This document shows positions 25,139-33,917 of a stretch of 64,000 bases of DNA, in pieces (positions within the stretch are counted from its first letter, which is position 1; each line of letters opens with the position of its first letter). Location of the stretch: NCBI RefSeq assembly GCF_021869765.1, contig NZ_CP084580.1, forward strand, positions 558,001 through 622,000. The letters are read 5' to 3'. This stretch comes from Chryseobacterium sp. MEBOG06. GTDB lineage: Bacteria; Bacteroidota; Bacteroidia; Flavobacteriales; Weeksellaceae. A model generated the notes under the pieces. That model searched no databases. It had not been told where the DNA came from and saw only the letters and a list, made by a program, of their open reading frames with translations. A program made the position numbers and the translations under genes.

Positions 25139-25978
25139 ATGAATAGAAAAACATTTTTAAAAAGGATATTTCAGCTCTCTGTTATCGGAGCCTTTCCAGC
25201 ATTGTATTCATGGCAGATAGAACCATTCTGGCTTGAATTTGTAGAAAAAAAGCTTCCGGTTAAAAACCTTCCTGAAAATTTATCAGGAAAAAAGTTGATG
25301 CAGATTTCAGATTTACACGTAGGAAAACGTTTTGATTGGAATTTTCTTATTGATTCTTTTCAGAAAGCAAAAAAATATAATCCTGATTTTGTAGTGTACA
25401 CGGGTGACTTTGTCAATCATGGAAATGCTGAGGAAAGAAATGATCTTCGAACAGTGATGGAACACGCTGTTATGGGAAGGCTGGGAACATTTGCAATTCT
25501 GGGAAATCATGATTATGGAATCAAATGGAAAGAGTTCGATGTAGCCGCAAGTATAAGTGATACGCTTGAAAACTTTGGGATCACTATGTTGAAAAATGAT
25601 CAGAAAGAAAGTCATGGATTAAATTTTATAGGCTTCGAAGATCTTTGGTCTCCCAATTTTAATCCTCAAAAAGTAATGGAAAGGTATGACGCCTCTAAAG
25701 CCAATATCATTCTTTGCCACAATCCGGACGCCTGTGACCTGGATATCTGGAATGGTTATCAGGGCTGGATTCTGAGTGGGCATACACACGGTGGACAATG
25801 TAGAATCCCCGGTGTCATTACGCCGCTCCTCCCTGTGAAAAATCGAAAATATATATCCGGAGAAATCGACCTTGAAGACGGAAGAATGCTTTACATCAAT
25901 CGTGCTATAGGACACTCTTTTCAGATCAGATTTATGGTCCGCCCGGAAATTACTGTTTTTACCTTAACTCAAGCTTAA
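25139..25978 (+). CDS. Membrane-anchored metallophosphoesterase (YkuE/YaeI type)
   Basis: A 279-residue calcineurin-like phosphoesterase. The metal-binding motifs occur in order: QISDLHVGK, YTGDFVNH, LGNHDYG, ILCHNPD and SGHTHGGQCR. The N-terminus has a basic patch and a hydrophobic stretch (RKTFLKRIFQLSVIGAFPALYS), which would place the enzyme at the outer face of the inner membrane, as for YkuE-like proteins. Lipid or nucleotide phosphoesters are possible substrates. It is the first gene of a cluster of four membrane-related genes and has the palindromic operator at its promoter. Confidence 0.88.
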   Translation: MNRKTFLKRIFQLSVIGAFPALYSWQIEPFWLEFVEKKLPVKNLPENLSGKKLMQISDLHVGKRFDWNFLIDSFQKAKKYNPDFVVYTGDFVNHGNAEERNDLRTVMEHAVMGRLGTFAILGNHDYGIKWKEFDVAASISDTLENFGITMLKNDQKESHGLNFIGFEDLWSPNFNPQKVMERYDASKANIILCHNPDACDLDIWNGYQGWILSGHTHGGQCRIPGVITPLLPVKNRKYISGEIDLEDGRMLYINRAIGHSFQIRFMVRPEITVFTLTQA

Positions 25979-25983
25979 ATAAA

Positions 25984-26277
25984 ATGAAAGATCACGAAAT
26001 AATATATATGAGTAAATGCATATTCGGAATGTTCTTTTTATTGGGAAGCATCTGTCTGGCAGGAGCATTGATAACAAAATTAAGTTCATTTGCAATAGGA
26101 GGTTACTTATTGCTCATTTTCGGAACCTTAGTAAACGTAATTACGATACTATGGTTATTGATTTACGGTCTGATATACAGACCAAGGCTCAGTGCCTGCC
26201 TCAAAGCGGTTGGAATCCTTATGATTAATATCCCCATAGCTGTTATTTATGCATTGATAGGACTTAACCTTAATTAA
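25984..26277 (+). CDS. Small membrane protein, three predicted TM segments
   Basis: I do not recognise this 97-residue protein. Hydrophobic segments lie near residues 11-31, 34-60 and 72-92. It starts 5 bases after the phosphoesterase stop and ends 8 bases before the Coq4-like gene, so it is certainly in the same operon. Confidence 0.7.
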   Translation: MKDHEIIYMSKCIFGMFFLLGSICLAGALITKLSSFAIGGYLLLIFGTLVNVITILWLLIYGLIYRPRLSACLKAVGILMINIPIAVIYALIGLNLN

Positions 26278-26285
26278 AATACATA

Positions 26286-26771
26286 ATGAAAAAAATACGC
26301 GTTCAGTTTCTGCTTTTTGTGTATGATGGAACTCAAAAATTATACAGAAAATATTTTAAAAAGAAAAAAAGACAGTGGCAGTTCAATGAAAAACAGCTGC
26401 TGGAATTTCAGGAAGACTCTTTGGGAAGAAAGCTCGGGGAATTTTACAGGAAACATGGATTTTCTATGATCCCAAAAATGGAAAATCACGACGTACATCA
26501 TCTGATCACCGGTTGCGGAACCAACTTCGAAGATGAAATTGCTATGCAGTATCTCCTTCTTGGAAATGGAAAACTCAATGCCCATCTTCTGGCAGCAATC
26601 GTTTTAGGAACAGTTATCCTGCCTGAATATGCGAAAATTTATATCAAAGCTTATAGAAAGGGACAAAGCATGAGACCTTTTTATCACTTAAACTTTGAAG
26701 AACTGCTGTGGCAGAATTTTGACCATGTGATAGACTTTATTCAACAAAAAGAATCAGTGGTTCTTTATTGA
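26286..26771 (+). CDS. Coq4-like protein
   Basis: A 161-residue protein with the Coq4-type motif NHDVHHLITGCGTNFEDEIA near residues 68-87, holding a zinc-site pattern (HDxxH then a downstream Glu). In eukaryotes Coq4 organises ubiquinone synthesis. Bacterial members in menaquinone-using Bacteroidota have no established role. The N-terminus is basic and might sit against the membrane. Operon with the phosphoesterase and the 97-residue membrane protein. Confidence 0.7.
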   Translation: MKKIRVQFLLFVYDGTQKLYRKYFKKKKRQWQFNEKQLLEFQEDSLGRKLGEFYRKHGFSMIPKMENHDVHHLITGCGTNFEDEIAMQYLLLGNGKLNAHLLAAIVLGTVILPEYAKIYIKAYRKGQSMRPFYHLNFEELLWQNFDHVIDFIQQKESVVLY

Positions 26772-26821
26772 ATTGAAACTAAATAGGATACGAAACTTAA
26801 TCTTTTAAATATTCAAATATC

Positions 26822-28192
26822 ATGAAAACACATCACTATATATTTCTTACAGCCTTTTTATTTGTCCTTCTCTTTTATAACGAGGAGGTAGGGCTGAACC
26901 TTGGAATTCTGGGAATCATCTATGCAGTAGGAACCCTTTTTAAAACACCCGAAAAAAATAAAACCAGAACATTATATGTCCTTTTTGGAACAAGCATTCT
27001 TTCCAGTATTGCTTTTGCATGGTATGGAGATTTATCATCTTTACTTGCTGTGACTACCTCGCTTCTTTTGCTTGCTTATAAAGCAAAGAATAAGAAAATG
27101 AAGATCCTTCTTCTGCCTCCGGTTTTTATTTTAAACAGCTGTACTTCATTATTCCGTTTTTTTAGTTTTGATGAGTGGCTTCCCAAAAGAAATGCGTCGG
27201 GGATATGGCAGAAAACACTGGCTTTTATTTTGATTCCGTTTGTACTGGTAGCCATTTTCTTTGGAATTTATTCCGCAGGGAGTGATCATTTTGCAGCTCT
27301 TTTTACAGACTATGAACTGGATATCAATCTGTGGCAGGTGCTCTGTCTTTCTGTTTTAGGATTCTTTATTGCCTTTAATTATTGGAACTATGTGGTGGAA
27401 AGGATCATCTACAAAAACAATCGTGTTTTGGATAATGATTTTCAGAGAGATTCCCAAATTCCCAAGGCTACTTATTCTTTTCTTGATCTTAATTCTGAAA
27501 GGATGAGCGGGGTAGTTTCCCTCCTTTGCCTGAATATTCTGCTCATCTTTTTCATTATTACCTATAATTACGAACAGTTTTATGAAGTTTCCAAAACATC
27601 GGTACAGCTTTCCGAAGAAACCCATGAGAGGGTGAATGCCGTGATTATGTCTATTATAATGGCCATTTTAGTGATCATGTTTTACTTTAAATCGGGTTTT
27701 AATTTTGATCCGAAGGCAGGCTTGCTGAAGATATTAGCAAAAGTATGGATCTTCTTGAATGCAGTTCTTGTATTATCAGCAGCAGTGAAAAATTATGAAT
27801 ATATCGTCCATTATGCTTTTACCTATAAAAGGCTTGGCGTTTTTGCCTTTCTGCTTTTGTCAATGATAGGTTTGATTTTAACCTTTATTAAAATTCAAAA
27901 GAAAAAAAAGAATGCTTTCCTGTTCAACACTATGGCCTGGTATTTTTATGGGGTAATTCTGGTTTGTAGCTCTATCAATTGGGGAGGCTTTATCACTTCC
28001 CGGAATATGAAACGGAAAGATTTTTCAGTTAACTTTCATTTTACTTCTATTAATTTCAGTGAAAAAGGTTTATTGAAATATGCAGAAGAGAAAAATAACC
28101 AGAAGCTTAAGAAAGATTTACACGATAAAATTAAGATAGAAAGATCCAGAACATTTCTTTCAAAAATTCTTTATTACGAAACTATTAAATAA
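26822..28192 (+). CDS. Polytopic membrane protein, DUF4153/DUF4173-like
   Basis: A 456-residue membrane protein with about ten hydrophobic segments. The pattern around LKILAKVWIFLNAVLVLSAA, then YTYKRLGVF and GFITSRN..., fits the DUF4153/DUF4173 group as I remember it. The soluble C-terminal 60 residues are charged. Function unknown. It follows the Coq4-like gene by 50 bases and probably ends the operon, although no clear terminator is visible after it. Confidence 0.72.
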   Translation: MKTHHYIFLTAFLFVLLFYNEEVGLNLGILGIIYAVGTLFKTPEKNKTRTLYVLFGTSILSSIAFAWYGDLSSLLAVTTSLLLLAYKAKNKKMKILLLPPVFILNSCTSLFRFFSFDEWLPKRNASGIWQKTLAFILIPFVLVAIFFGIYSAGSDHFAALFTDYELDINLWQVLCLSVLGFFIAFNYWNYVVERIIYKNNRVLDNDFQRDSQIPKATYSFLDLNSERMSGVVSLLCLNILLIFFIITYNYEQFYEVSKTSVQLSEETHERVNAVIMSIIMAILVIMFYFKSGFNFDPKAGLLKILAKVWIFLNAVLVLSAAVKNYEYIVHYAFTYKRLGVFAFLLLSMIGLILTFIKIQKKKKNAFLFNTMAWYFYGVILVCSSINWGGFITSRNMKRKDFSVNFHFTSINFSEKGLLKYAEEKNNQKLKKDLHDKIKIERSRTFLSKILYYETIK

Positions 28193-28309
28193 TACAATAG
28201 CAATGTAAAGAAAGCCGGAAAAGGAAGGTCATCAGATAAATTTGGAACAATTTTAGCATTTGATAGAGCCAACAGAATGATACGTTTTACATTCTAAAAA
28301 TTAATTGTT

Positions 28310-28849
28310 ATGAAAAAGTGCCTATTGTTAATTCCTTTGATTATTGTTTCATGTAAAAAAGAACCTGCCGTAACCACCACTTCAGATAAAGATTCCACCA
28401 TAGTCACAGAAATGCCGGATTCCGTTTATAAAAGAGATTCTGTAGCGTTGAGAAAAAAGGATTCAATTATTAACAACGCTCCGGCTACTAAAGAAGTTTT
28501 GCGTAAAGGGGTAATGAGAAGCGACAAAGAAGGGCAGATCATAAGAACTGCTGATGCCTCTCAGCTTCCTTTTACATTGGGCGAGGAATTTAAAAGTGAT
28601 GGTCAGGAACTGATTTTGAAACTTACTCATTATGATAAGCCTAGTATTAAAGCAAAAATTTCAACGAACGAGAAAGACTTTAATATTCGTTTCAATCAGA
28701 TCAAACTTCCTAATGGAGACTATGACGGACCTTTCAGCAGAGATATTACTTATGAAACTCCCGGAAAAGGTGAAGTATGGCTTATTATAGGTAAAAGTAA
28801 TATGGCTTCGGGAAATACAAAAGGACACTTTACTGTAAGTGTAGAATAA
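28310..28849 (+). CDS. Lipoprotein of unknown function
   Basis: A 179-residue protein with a lipoprotein signal peptide (KKCLLLIPLIIVSCKKE, lipid Cys near residue 15). The linker is rich in Asp, Thr and Lys with repeated DSTIVTE/DSVYKRDSVALRKKDS words. The C-terminal beta-rich domain runs to the end (FNIRFNQIKLPNGDYDGPFS, then GEVWLIIGKSNMASG). It looks like an outer-membrane or periplasmic lipoprotein. No family recognised. Confidence 0.75.
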   Translation: MKKCLLLIPLIIVSCKKEPAVTTTSDKDSTIVTEMPDSVYKRDSVALRKKDSIINNAPATKEVLRKGVMRSDKEGQIIRTADASQLPFTLGEEFKSDGQELILKLTHYDKPSIKAKISTNEKDFNIRFNQIKLPNGDYDGPFSRDITYETPGKGEVWLIIGKSNMASGNTKGHFTVSVE

Positions 28850-28909
28850 GATAAATTCAATTTGGTATAATTTCTGCAAACTATACCTTGAAGTTTAAAA
28901 TTTAAAATT

Positions 28910-29422
28910 ATGAAAAATATATTTCTAACAGCAATGGCCGCCTCAGCTGTACTTGTAAGTTGCGGAACTGTACAGTCGCTGGTTCAGAATACCTTTCCAT
29001 ATACAACGAATGTTTTAGTTTCTACAGGTGTACCTGCAGATAAAGAAGTTTCTTCCACGGCTACTGCTACCAATGTACAGACATGGTTCGGAGGAAACAA
29101 TAATGCAAAGATTAAAGATGTAAGAATTTCTGACGCTAAAATTTCTGTAGCATCCCCTTCAGGAGGTAATCTGAATGCATTTAAAACTGTAAAAATATAC
29201 GTTTCATCCAATGGAACGGGAGAAAGACTTATAGCATCACGTTCTAATATATCTACCAATTCTTCCAGCTTAAATCTGGATCTTAATGATACAGGATTTC
29301 TGGATGAGATTGTGAAAAGTTCAGGATTAACCGTGAGAACTGTTTATGAACTGAAGAATCAAACCTCTTCAGATATGAACATTAAAGTGGCACTTAATTT
29401 CAGCAGCGTTCCTGCGAAATAA
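28910..29422 (+). CDS. Lipoprotein of unknown function
   Basis: A 170-residue protein with a lipobox (AASAVLVSCGTVQS, lipid Cys near residue 19). The mature part is rich in Ser, Thr and Asn with a predicted all-beta character (KTVKIYVSSNGTGERLIASR, NTSS...). Short Ig-like or LEA-like domains have this look, but I cannot assign it. It is followed by a strong bidirectional terminator shared with the convergent subtilase gene. Confidence 0.75.
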   Translation: MKNIFLTAMAASAVLVSCGTVQSLVQNTFPYTTNVLVSTGVPADKEVSSTATATNVQTWFGGNNNAKIKDVRISDAKISVASPSGGNLNAFKTVKIYVSSNGTGERLIASRSNISTNSSSLNLDLNDTGFLDEIVKSSGLTVRTVYELKNQTSSDMNIKVALNFSSVPAK

Positions 29423-29440
29423 TTTATAAAAACTTGTGAA

Positions 29441-29475
29441 AAAAAGCCTTTCAGAAACTCTGAAAGGCTTTTTTG
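29441..29475. terminator. Bidirectional terminator between convergent genes
   Basis: AAAAAGCCTTTCAGA at 29441-29455 pairs with TCTGAAAGGCTTTTT around an AAC loop, with A and T tracts on both sides. It can stop transcription from the lipoprotein gene on one strand and the subtilase gene on the other. Confidence 0.88.
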
Positions 29476-29476
29476 A

Positions 29477-31135
29477 TTATATTTTCGTGAATTTCTCCAC
29501 GACTCTTCTTGCTCCGTCATTGATGTTGATGATATACTGGCCTGTCGGCAGTTTTGAAATATCAATTTTTTCATCAGATGAGACTGAACCTTTAATAACA
29601 CTTCGACCCTGAAGGTTGACCACTTCAAAATCAAGCTTTTTATCTTCATTGCTTTGAATTGCGATAAAGCTGGTTGTAGGATTAGGATAAATCTTAACAT
29701 CTAATTCCCGCAGAGTCTTCACGGGGGTTGCGAATTTACTTTCCAATTGCAGAATAGCATTTTTCACATTAGGCAGCGGTCCTATTTTTTGATTGGCAAC
29801 AGTACCGCCCTGAGGTATTCCTGTAGAAATCAAAAGATTTTTCATCGCTGTTGGAGTCAGATATTGGCCTGTACTCTGGCGATAGAAAGACTGAATCAAT
29901 ATTGCAGCAGAAGCTACCGTAGGAGTTGCAGAACTGGTTCCACTGAAGTAATTATACGTTCTGTTGTCATCATTATCATATTTTTGATAAGAACCATAAC
30001 CTGCGGCCATCACACTGCTTCCCCATCCCTGTACATCCACTCTGTTTCCAAAGGTGCTGAAGCTTAGCTTAGAATGGGTAGTATTGGGAGATCCTGCCCC
30101 TACAATGATAGCACCACTGTTTCCTCTTGCATTATAAGCAGCATAGAATGGATCATCAAGGTTTTGATTTCCGTTGCCTGCAGCTGCAATGATAATGATT
30201 CCAGAATCAGTAGCCGCTTTGGTAAGATCCCAGATCACCTTATCATATTCTGCAGGGCAATATTCTCCATTTTTTCCACCTGTCTGCATTTCATACAGAA
30301 TAATATCGCCAGCCTGAGAAGCATTGATGGATCGGCTTACTGCAGAAGCTCTGTTATAACCTACAGTAGTCCATTCCATATATCCCTTTATCTCAGAAGC
30401 ATTATAGGCTGCTCCGGTCAGTCCGATATTGTCTTTTACTGACCCTAAAATACTTACCACAGCAGTTCCGTGATCACGGTAATTATTACCCGATAGCCCT
30501 GAATTGGGAGAATATCCCGGCTCCAGCTGTATAGAATTTTGATTGGCCAGCATTTCATGCGTTTTGTAGAAACCATATTCTACATCACGAACACGAATGT
30601 TTTGACCCGTGATTCCCCTTGACCATGCATATTTGGCGTTTATTCCCGGGTTGTCATTCAGATAAGTCTGCAGATTCTCCAAATCAGGGGTGACAATAAA
30701 TGTATTGACCAATGGAGGTTCAATAGGAGTACTGCTCATCACTGATACATATTCTATTTCAGGAAATCTTTCAAGAACCTCAATGATTTTTTGAGTCGAT
30801 TCCTGATTTTGAATCGGCAGATCTGCTTTATATATCCTTTTCAGCTTTTCTACAGATTCCCCCGAATTGCCAATTGCTCTGCTGCTTCTGGCCATTTCAT
30901 CCAGTTTGCTGCCGGTGAAATCGAGATCGTATGTAAATGAAATTTTGTTTTCTCTTGTAAATCTTTCCAGGTCAGCGTTTTTTTTGAATGCTGCTTTTTC
31001 CGAATTGATTCCTTTTGAAAAACACACATAAAATGTACCGTTAAGGTCATTAGCTCTTTTAGAATGGTGGTCCTGCCCAAAAGAAAAGCTGGAACACAAT
31101 ACAGAGAAGGCAAGAAAATGAATTTTTGTTTTCAT
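29477..31135 (-). CDS. T9SS-exported subtilisin-like serine peptidase
   Basis: A 552-residue S8-family protease with a signal peptide (KTKIHFLAFSVLCSSFSFGQ). The catalytic triad reads as D184 (VRDVEYGFY), H222 (RDHGTAVVSILG) and S401 (FSGTSSATPTVAS), with N321 in AAAGNGN as oxyanion-hole residue. The usual D-[ST]-G is D-V-E-Y-G here. The C-terminus is a type A sorting domain (ELDVKIYPNPTTSFIAIQ, LPTGQYIININDG), so the enzyme is sent to the cell surface or medium by the type IX system. It probably acts as a secreted nutritional protease. Monocistronic. Confidence 0.92.
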   Translation of the reverse strand: MKTKIHFLAFSVLCSSFSFGQDHHSKRANDLNGTFYVCFSKGINSEKAAFKKNADLERFTRENKISFTYDLDFTGSKLDEMARSSRAIGNSGESVEKLKRIYKADLPIQNQESTQKIIEVLERFPEIEYVSVMSSTPIEPPLVNTFIVTPDLENLQTYLNDNPGINAKYAWSRGITGQNIRVRDVEYGFYKTHEMLANQNSIQLEPGYSPNSGLSGNNYRDHGTAVVSILGSVKDNIGLTGAAYNASEIKGYMEWTTVGYNRASAVSRSINASQAGDIILYEMQTGGKNGEYCPAEYDKVIWDLTKAATDSGIIIIAAAGNGNQNLDDPFYAAYNARGNSGAIIVGAGSPNTTHSKLSFSTFGNRVDVQGWGSSVMAAGYGSYQKYDNDDNRTYNYFSGTSSATPTVASAAILIQSFYRQSTGQYLTPTAMKNLLISTGIPQGGTVANQKIGPLPNVKNAILQLESKFATPVKTLRELDVKIYPNPTTSFIAIQSNEDKKLDFEVVNLQGRSVIKGSVSSDEKIDISKLPTGQYIININDGARRVVEKFTKI

Positions 31136-31244
31136 ATTATTTTGTTAAATGGTTGTGAATGTAGTTTGGTTGATATCAAAAATAACAATAAAAAGAAAAC
31201 AAATCACATTTTTGTGAGTTTAAGCGAAAAATATTTATATATAA

Positions 31245-31276
31245 AAACAAGCCTCATGGGATTAATCCTATGAGGC
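31245..31276 (-). terminator. Terminator on the minus strand after the 31325 gene
   Basis: Read on the minus strand, GCCTCATAGGAT and ATCCCATGAGGC form a 12-bp stem (31251-31276, one G-T pair) with a TA loop, followed by TTGTTTTTAT. It serves the lipoprotein-dtd-membrane protein unit. Confidence 0.8.
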
Positions 31277-31324
31277 CTGCAAATGTTATATTGTATTAAT
31301 ATGGATATAATGAAAGAAATGACT

Positions 31325-31912
31325 TTAATAATCATCAAACCAGTTCATTCTGTTCTTTTGATAAATTACTTTCTTTTTATTCATGATCTGGTATTCAATA
31401 CCGATGCTGTCGTTGTTGATATTGATCAGTTTTGCTCCCTGAACAGGTAGTTCTTTTTCGTTAATATGTGAAGAGGATTGTATTTGCTCTATAATATCTA
31501 AATAGGGAGTTCTGGAAATCTGTTTTTCAAAAATTCCTTCCTTTTTATAAATAGTAATCATTGGGTTAGACATTACACCGGGGCGTCCTCTTTCCATTCT
31601 GTAAGTATCATCCAGTGTAATATGCTGGTCGCATCCAGTAGTGGAGAAATACAGAACCATACCGAAAAAAGGAATCATCATGGGTAAAATGCTAAGAATG
31701 GTTCCTGATAACAATATACCAAAGTATATTTTTGCTCCTTTCTTCTTCCAGAACCTAATAATGATAAAAACAGTCATGGCCAGCCAAAGCCAGTTAATTA
31801 CTTTATCCATATAATATCCGGAAAAGCTGTAGTTGTTAAAACTTAAAACTACTCCAAAAAGGAAAATCAAAGTCAGCGCCAGATAAGTAATAACAATATT
31901 CTTATTCTTCAT
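31325..31912 (-). CDS. Membrane protein of unknown function
   Basis: A 195-residue protein with four N-terminal hydrophobic segments (about residues 8-28, 38-54, 62-78, 80-98) and a soluble C-terminal half (KEGIFEKQISRTPYLDIIEQ...). No family recognised. It begins 7 bases after the dtd stop on the same strand, so the two are likely co-transcribed. Confidence 0.7.
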   Translation of the reverse strand: MKNKNIVITYLALTLIFLFGVVLSFNNYSFSGYYMDKVINWLWLAMTVFIIIRFWKKKGAKIYFGILLSGTILSILPMMIPFFGMVLYFSTTGCDQHITLDDTYRMERGRPGVMSNPMITIYKKEGIFEKQISRTPYLDIIEQIQSSSHINEKELPVQGAKLININNDSIGIEYQIMNKKKVIYQKNRMNWFDDY

Positions 31913-31919
31913 CTCTTTA

Positions 31920-32369
31920 TTAGCTTTTGGTTATTGAATCCATGACAATGGTGACAGGTCCGTCATTGATCAGGGATACTTTCATATCGGCTCCGAAAAT
32001 TCCACTTTCAGTTTTTAAGCCGGACTTTGCTATTTCTTCCTTGAAATAATCAAAAAGAGGAACTGCCTTATCGGGTTTTGCCGCTTTTATAAAGGAGGGA
32101 CGATTTCCTTTTTTATAATCAGCAATTAACGTAAACTGGCTGATGCATAGGATTTCTCCGGCAATATCTTTTACCGAAAGATTGAGTTTATTATCTTCAT
32201 CTCCAAAAATTCTGAGATTTAAAACTTTCTGTACCAGCCAGTCTGCATCTGTTTTTTCATCGTTTTCATCAATTCCCACCAGAAGCATTAATCCTTTTCC
32301 GATTTTACCTACAGTTGTTCCGTCCACTTTTACGCTGGCTTCAGAAACTCTTTGTATAACAGTCTTCAT
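31920..32369 (-). CDS. dtd: D-aminoacyl-tRNA deacylase
   Basis: Hydrolyses D-amino acids mischarged on tRNA. The 149-residue protein begins MKTVIQRVSEASVKVDG and has both active-site motifs of the DTD family: the SQFTL motif in CISQFTLIAD and the cross-subunit Gly-cisPro motif in INDGPVTIVMD. Length is normal. It lies between a Rieske-like lipoprotein (8 bases upstream) and a membrane protein. Confidence 0.95.
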   Translation of the reverse strand: MKTVIQRVSEASVKVDGTTVGKIGKGLMLLVGIDENDEKTDADWLVQKVLNLRIFGDEDNKLNLSVKDIAGEILCISQFTLIADYKKGNRPSFIKAAKPDKAVPLFDYFKEEIAKSGLKTESGIFGADMKVSLINDGPVTIVMDSITKS

Positions 32370-32377
32370 GTTTTATT

Positions 32378-32833
32378 CTAATAGTAAATATTTAATGTTT
32401 TACCTGCCGCATCATAGTTATATGGATAGGTTTTCGGGGGAAGAGAAGTCTTAGAGCCTGATTCAGGCTGTCCTGTAGTTAATATCCAACGTGTATTATC
32501 CTTAGGACACAGAACAGAAATATTATCTTTTACCTCAAGAGTAGTGTTGTTATCCGGGCATATATGAGGAGCATTCCGGTCATACACTTTGAATCCGGTT
32601 CCTGTACGGACAACGATCAGACCTCTTGTTCCGGACTGTTGCTCATTCACGTAAATCCAGCCGTTGATATTGTTCAGAGGATAATAGGCGGGAAGGTTCA
32701 GATTGAGAGTTACATTAATAGGATTGTTTGGAAAGCAGCTCACAGTATCTTCTCTGCTCCCGCATGAATATATGATTAAATTACTGAAAATCAATAAGGT
32801 AAAAATAGATAAGATTGAAAAAGTTTTTTTCAT
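32378..32833 (-). CDS. Rieske-fold-like lipoprotein lacking histidine ligands
   Basis: A 151-residue protein with a lipoprotein signal (SILSIFTLLIFSNLIIYSCGS). The core (YDRNAPHICPDN, then ISVLCPKDNTRWILTTGQP, and PLPPKTYPYNYDAAGKTL-like end) resembles Rieske-type domains. Those have C-x-H and C-x2-H ligand pairs. Here only isolated CP pairs remain, and the second histidine position is Asp/Asn. It is therefore unlikely to hold a 2Fe-2S cluster and may have kept the fold for another use. The family call is tentative. It shares a divergent intergenic region with greA. Confidence 0.6.
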   Translation of the reverse strand: MKKTFSILSIFTLLIFSNLIIYSCGSREDTVSCFPNNPINVTLNLNLPAYYPLNNINGWIYVNEQQSGTRGLIVVRTGTGFKVYDRNAPHICPDNNTTLEVKDNISVLCPKDNTRWILTTGQPESGSKTSLPPKTYPYNYDAAGKTLNIYY

Positions 32834-32850
32834 TTCAATTTAAATTTTTA

Positions 32851-32858
32851 TATATTTG
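32851..32858 (+). promoter_or_regulatory. Promoter -7 box for greA
   Basis: TATATTTG matches the TAnnTTTG consensus exactly. It would give a leader of about 78 bases, containing a short hairpin (TCCG...CGGA at 32892-32907) followed by a T-run, a possible weak attenuator ahead of greA. Confidence 0.5.
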
Positions 32859-32942
32859 TAAAAATTAAACGATTACAACACGAAAACATTGTCCGGCAAA
32901 TGTCGGATTATTTTTTTATACCAAAACTAAATTTTGAAAATT

Positions 32943-33413
32943 ATGGCAAGCTATGTAACAAAGGAGGGCCTTGAGAAAATGAAAGCTGAGCTGGAACAGT
33001 TGGAAACTGTAGAGAGACCAAAAATTACTCAGCAGATCGCAGAAGCAAGAGACAAAGGAGATTTGTCTGAAAATGCAGAGTATGATGCGGCTAAAGAGGC
33101 TCAGGGAATGCTTGAAATGAGAATTTCTAAGCTAAAAGATGTTATTTCTACTTCTAAAATTATAGACGAAAGCCAATTAGATACTTCAAAAGTTTCTATC
33201 TTAACGACAGTGAAACTTAAAAACAATGCTACCAAGCAAGAACAGGTATTTACATTGGTACCGGATAACGAAAGTGACCTTAAAACAGGAAGGATTTCTG
33301 TAAACACTCCTATTGCAAAAGGTCTGTTAGGAAAAGTGATTGGCGAGATTGCTGAAATTACTTTGCCAAACGGGAACAAACTTTCTTTCGAAGTATTAGA
33401 CATCTCTCTATAG
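32943..33413 (+). CDS. greA: Transcription elongation factor GreA
   Basis: Rescues backtracked RNA polymerase by stimulating transcript cleavage. The 156-residue protein has the N-terminal coiled coil with the acidic tip residues in the DKGDLSENAEYDAAKE segment (starting near residue 38) and a C-terminal FKBP-like domain (TPIAKGLLGKVIGE). I use the ATG at 32943; a TTG at 32934 would add three residues. It is followed by the HIT gene 55 bases later. Confidence 0.96.
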   Translation: MASYVTKEGLEKMKAELEQLETVERPKITQQIAEARDKGDLSENAEYDAAKEAQGMLEMRISKLKDVISTSKIIDESQLDTSKVSILTTVKLKNNATKQEQVFTLVPDNESDLKTGRISVNTPIAKGLLGKVIGEIAEITLPNGNKLSFEVLDISL

Positions 33414-33468
33414 TCTGATACTCTTTTTATTTCTAACTTCTAATATTTAACCTCTAACTTCTACTAAA

Positions 33469-33858
33469 ATGAGCACTATATTCACTAAAATCATCAATGG
33501 CGAAATTCCCTCGTATACAATTGCTGAAGATGAAAATTTTATCGCATTTTTAGATGCAATGCCTTTGGTGAAAGGACATACCTTAGTAGTTCCCAAAAAA
33601 GAAGTGGATTTGATTTTTGATCTTGAAAGTGAAGAATACAAAAACCTTTGGGGATTTGCCCAAGAGGTTGCCAGGAAGATCAAAACTGCAATTCCATGTG
33701 TACGAGTAGGAGTAGCGGTAGTGGGATTAGAAGTCCCTCATGCTCATATCCATTTGATCCCTTTAAACAAAGTGGAAGAGATGAACTTCAGAAATGAAAG
33801 ACTAAAATTAACGAACGAAGAATATACAGAGATTCAAAACTCAATCATTAATTCTTAA
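33469..33858 (+). CDS. HIT family nucleotide-binding hydrolase
   Basis: A 129-residue histidine-triad protein of the Hint type, acting on nucleoside phosphoramidates or adenylates. It opens with TIFTKIINGEIPSYTIAEDE and carries the triad HAHIHLIPL near residues 97-105. VKGHTLVVPKKEV is the usual upstream segment. Length is normal. Same strand as greA, with a terminator directly after. Confidence 0.93.
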   Translation: MSTIFTKIINGEIPSYTIAEDENFIAFLDAMPLVKGHTLVVPKKEVDLIFDLESEEYKNLWGFAQEVARKIKTAIPCVRVGVAVVGLEVPHAHIHLIPLNKVEEMNFRNERLKLTNEEYTEIQNSIINS

Positions 33859-33864
33859 AAACTA

Positions 33865-33902
33865 GAAAATCGTAAAAAAGAAATTTTTTACGATTTTCTT
33901 TA
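33865..33902 (+). terminator. Terminator after the HIT gene
   Basis: GAAAATCGTAAAAAA at 33865-33879 pairs perfectly with TTTTTTACGATTTTC at 33884-33898 around a GAAA loop and ends in TT. Confidence 0.8.
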
Positions 33903-33917
33903 ACATATATTATTAGT

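Noticed and set aside
29747..30442. Two long open frames on the plus strand opposite the subtilase gene
   Set aside because: They lie antisense to a gene with clear catalytic motifs, have Ser/Arg/Ile-rich low-complexity products and no plausible start signals.
32892..32925. Riboswitch or terminator in the greA leader
   Set aside because: The stem is only about 4-5 bp; the T-run is suggestive but not enough to call a regulatory RNA.
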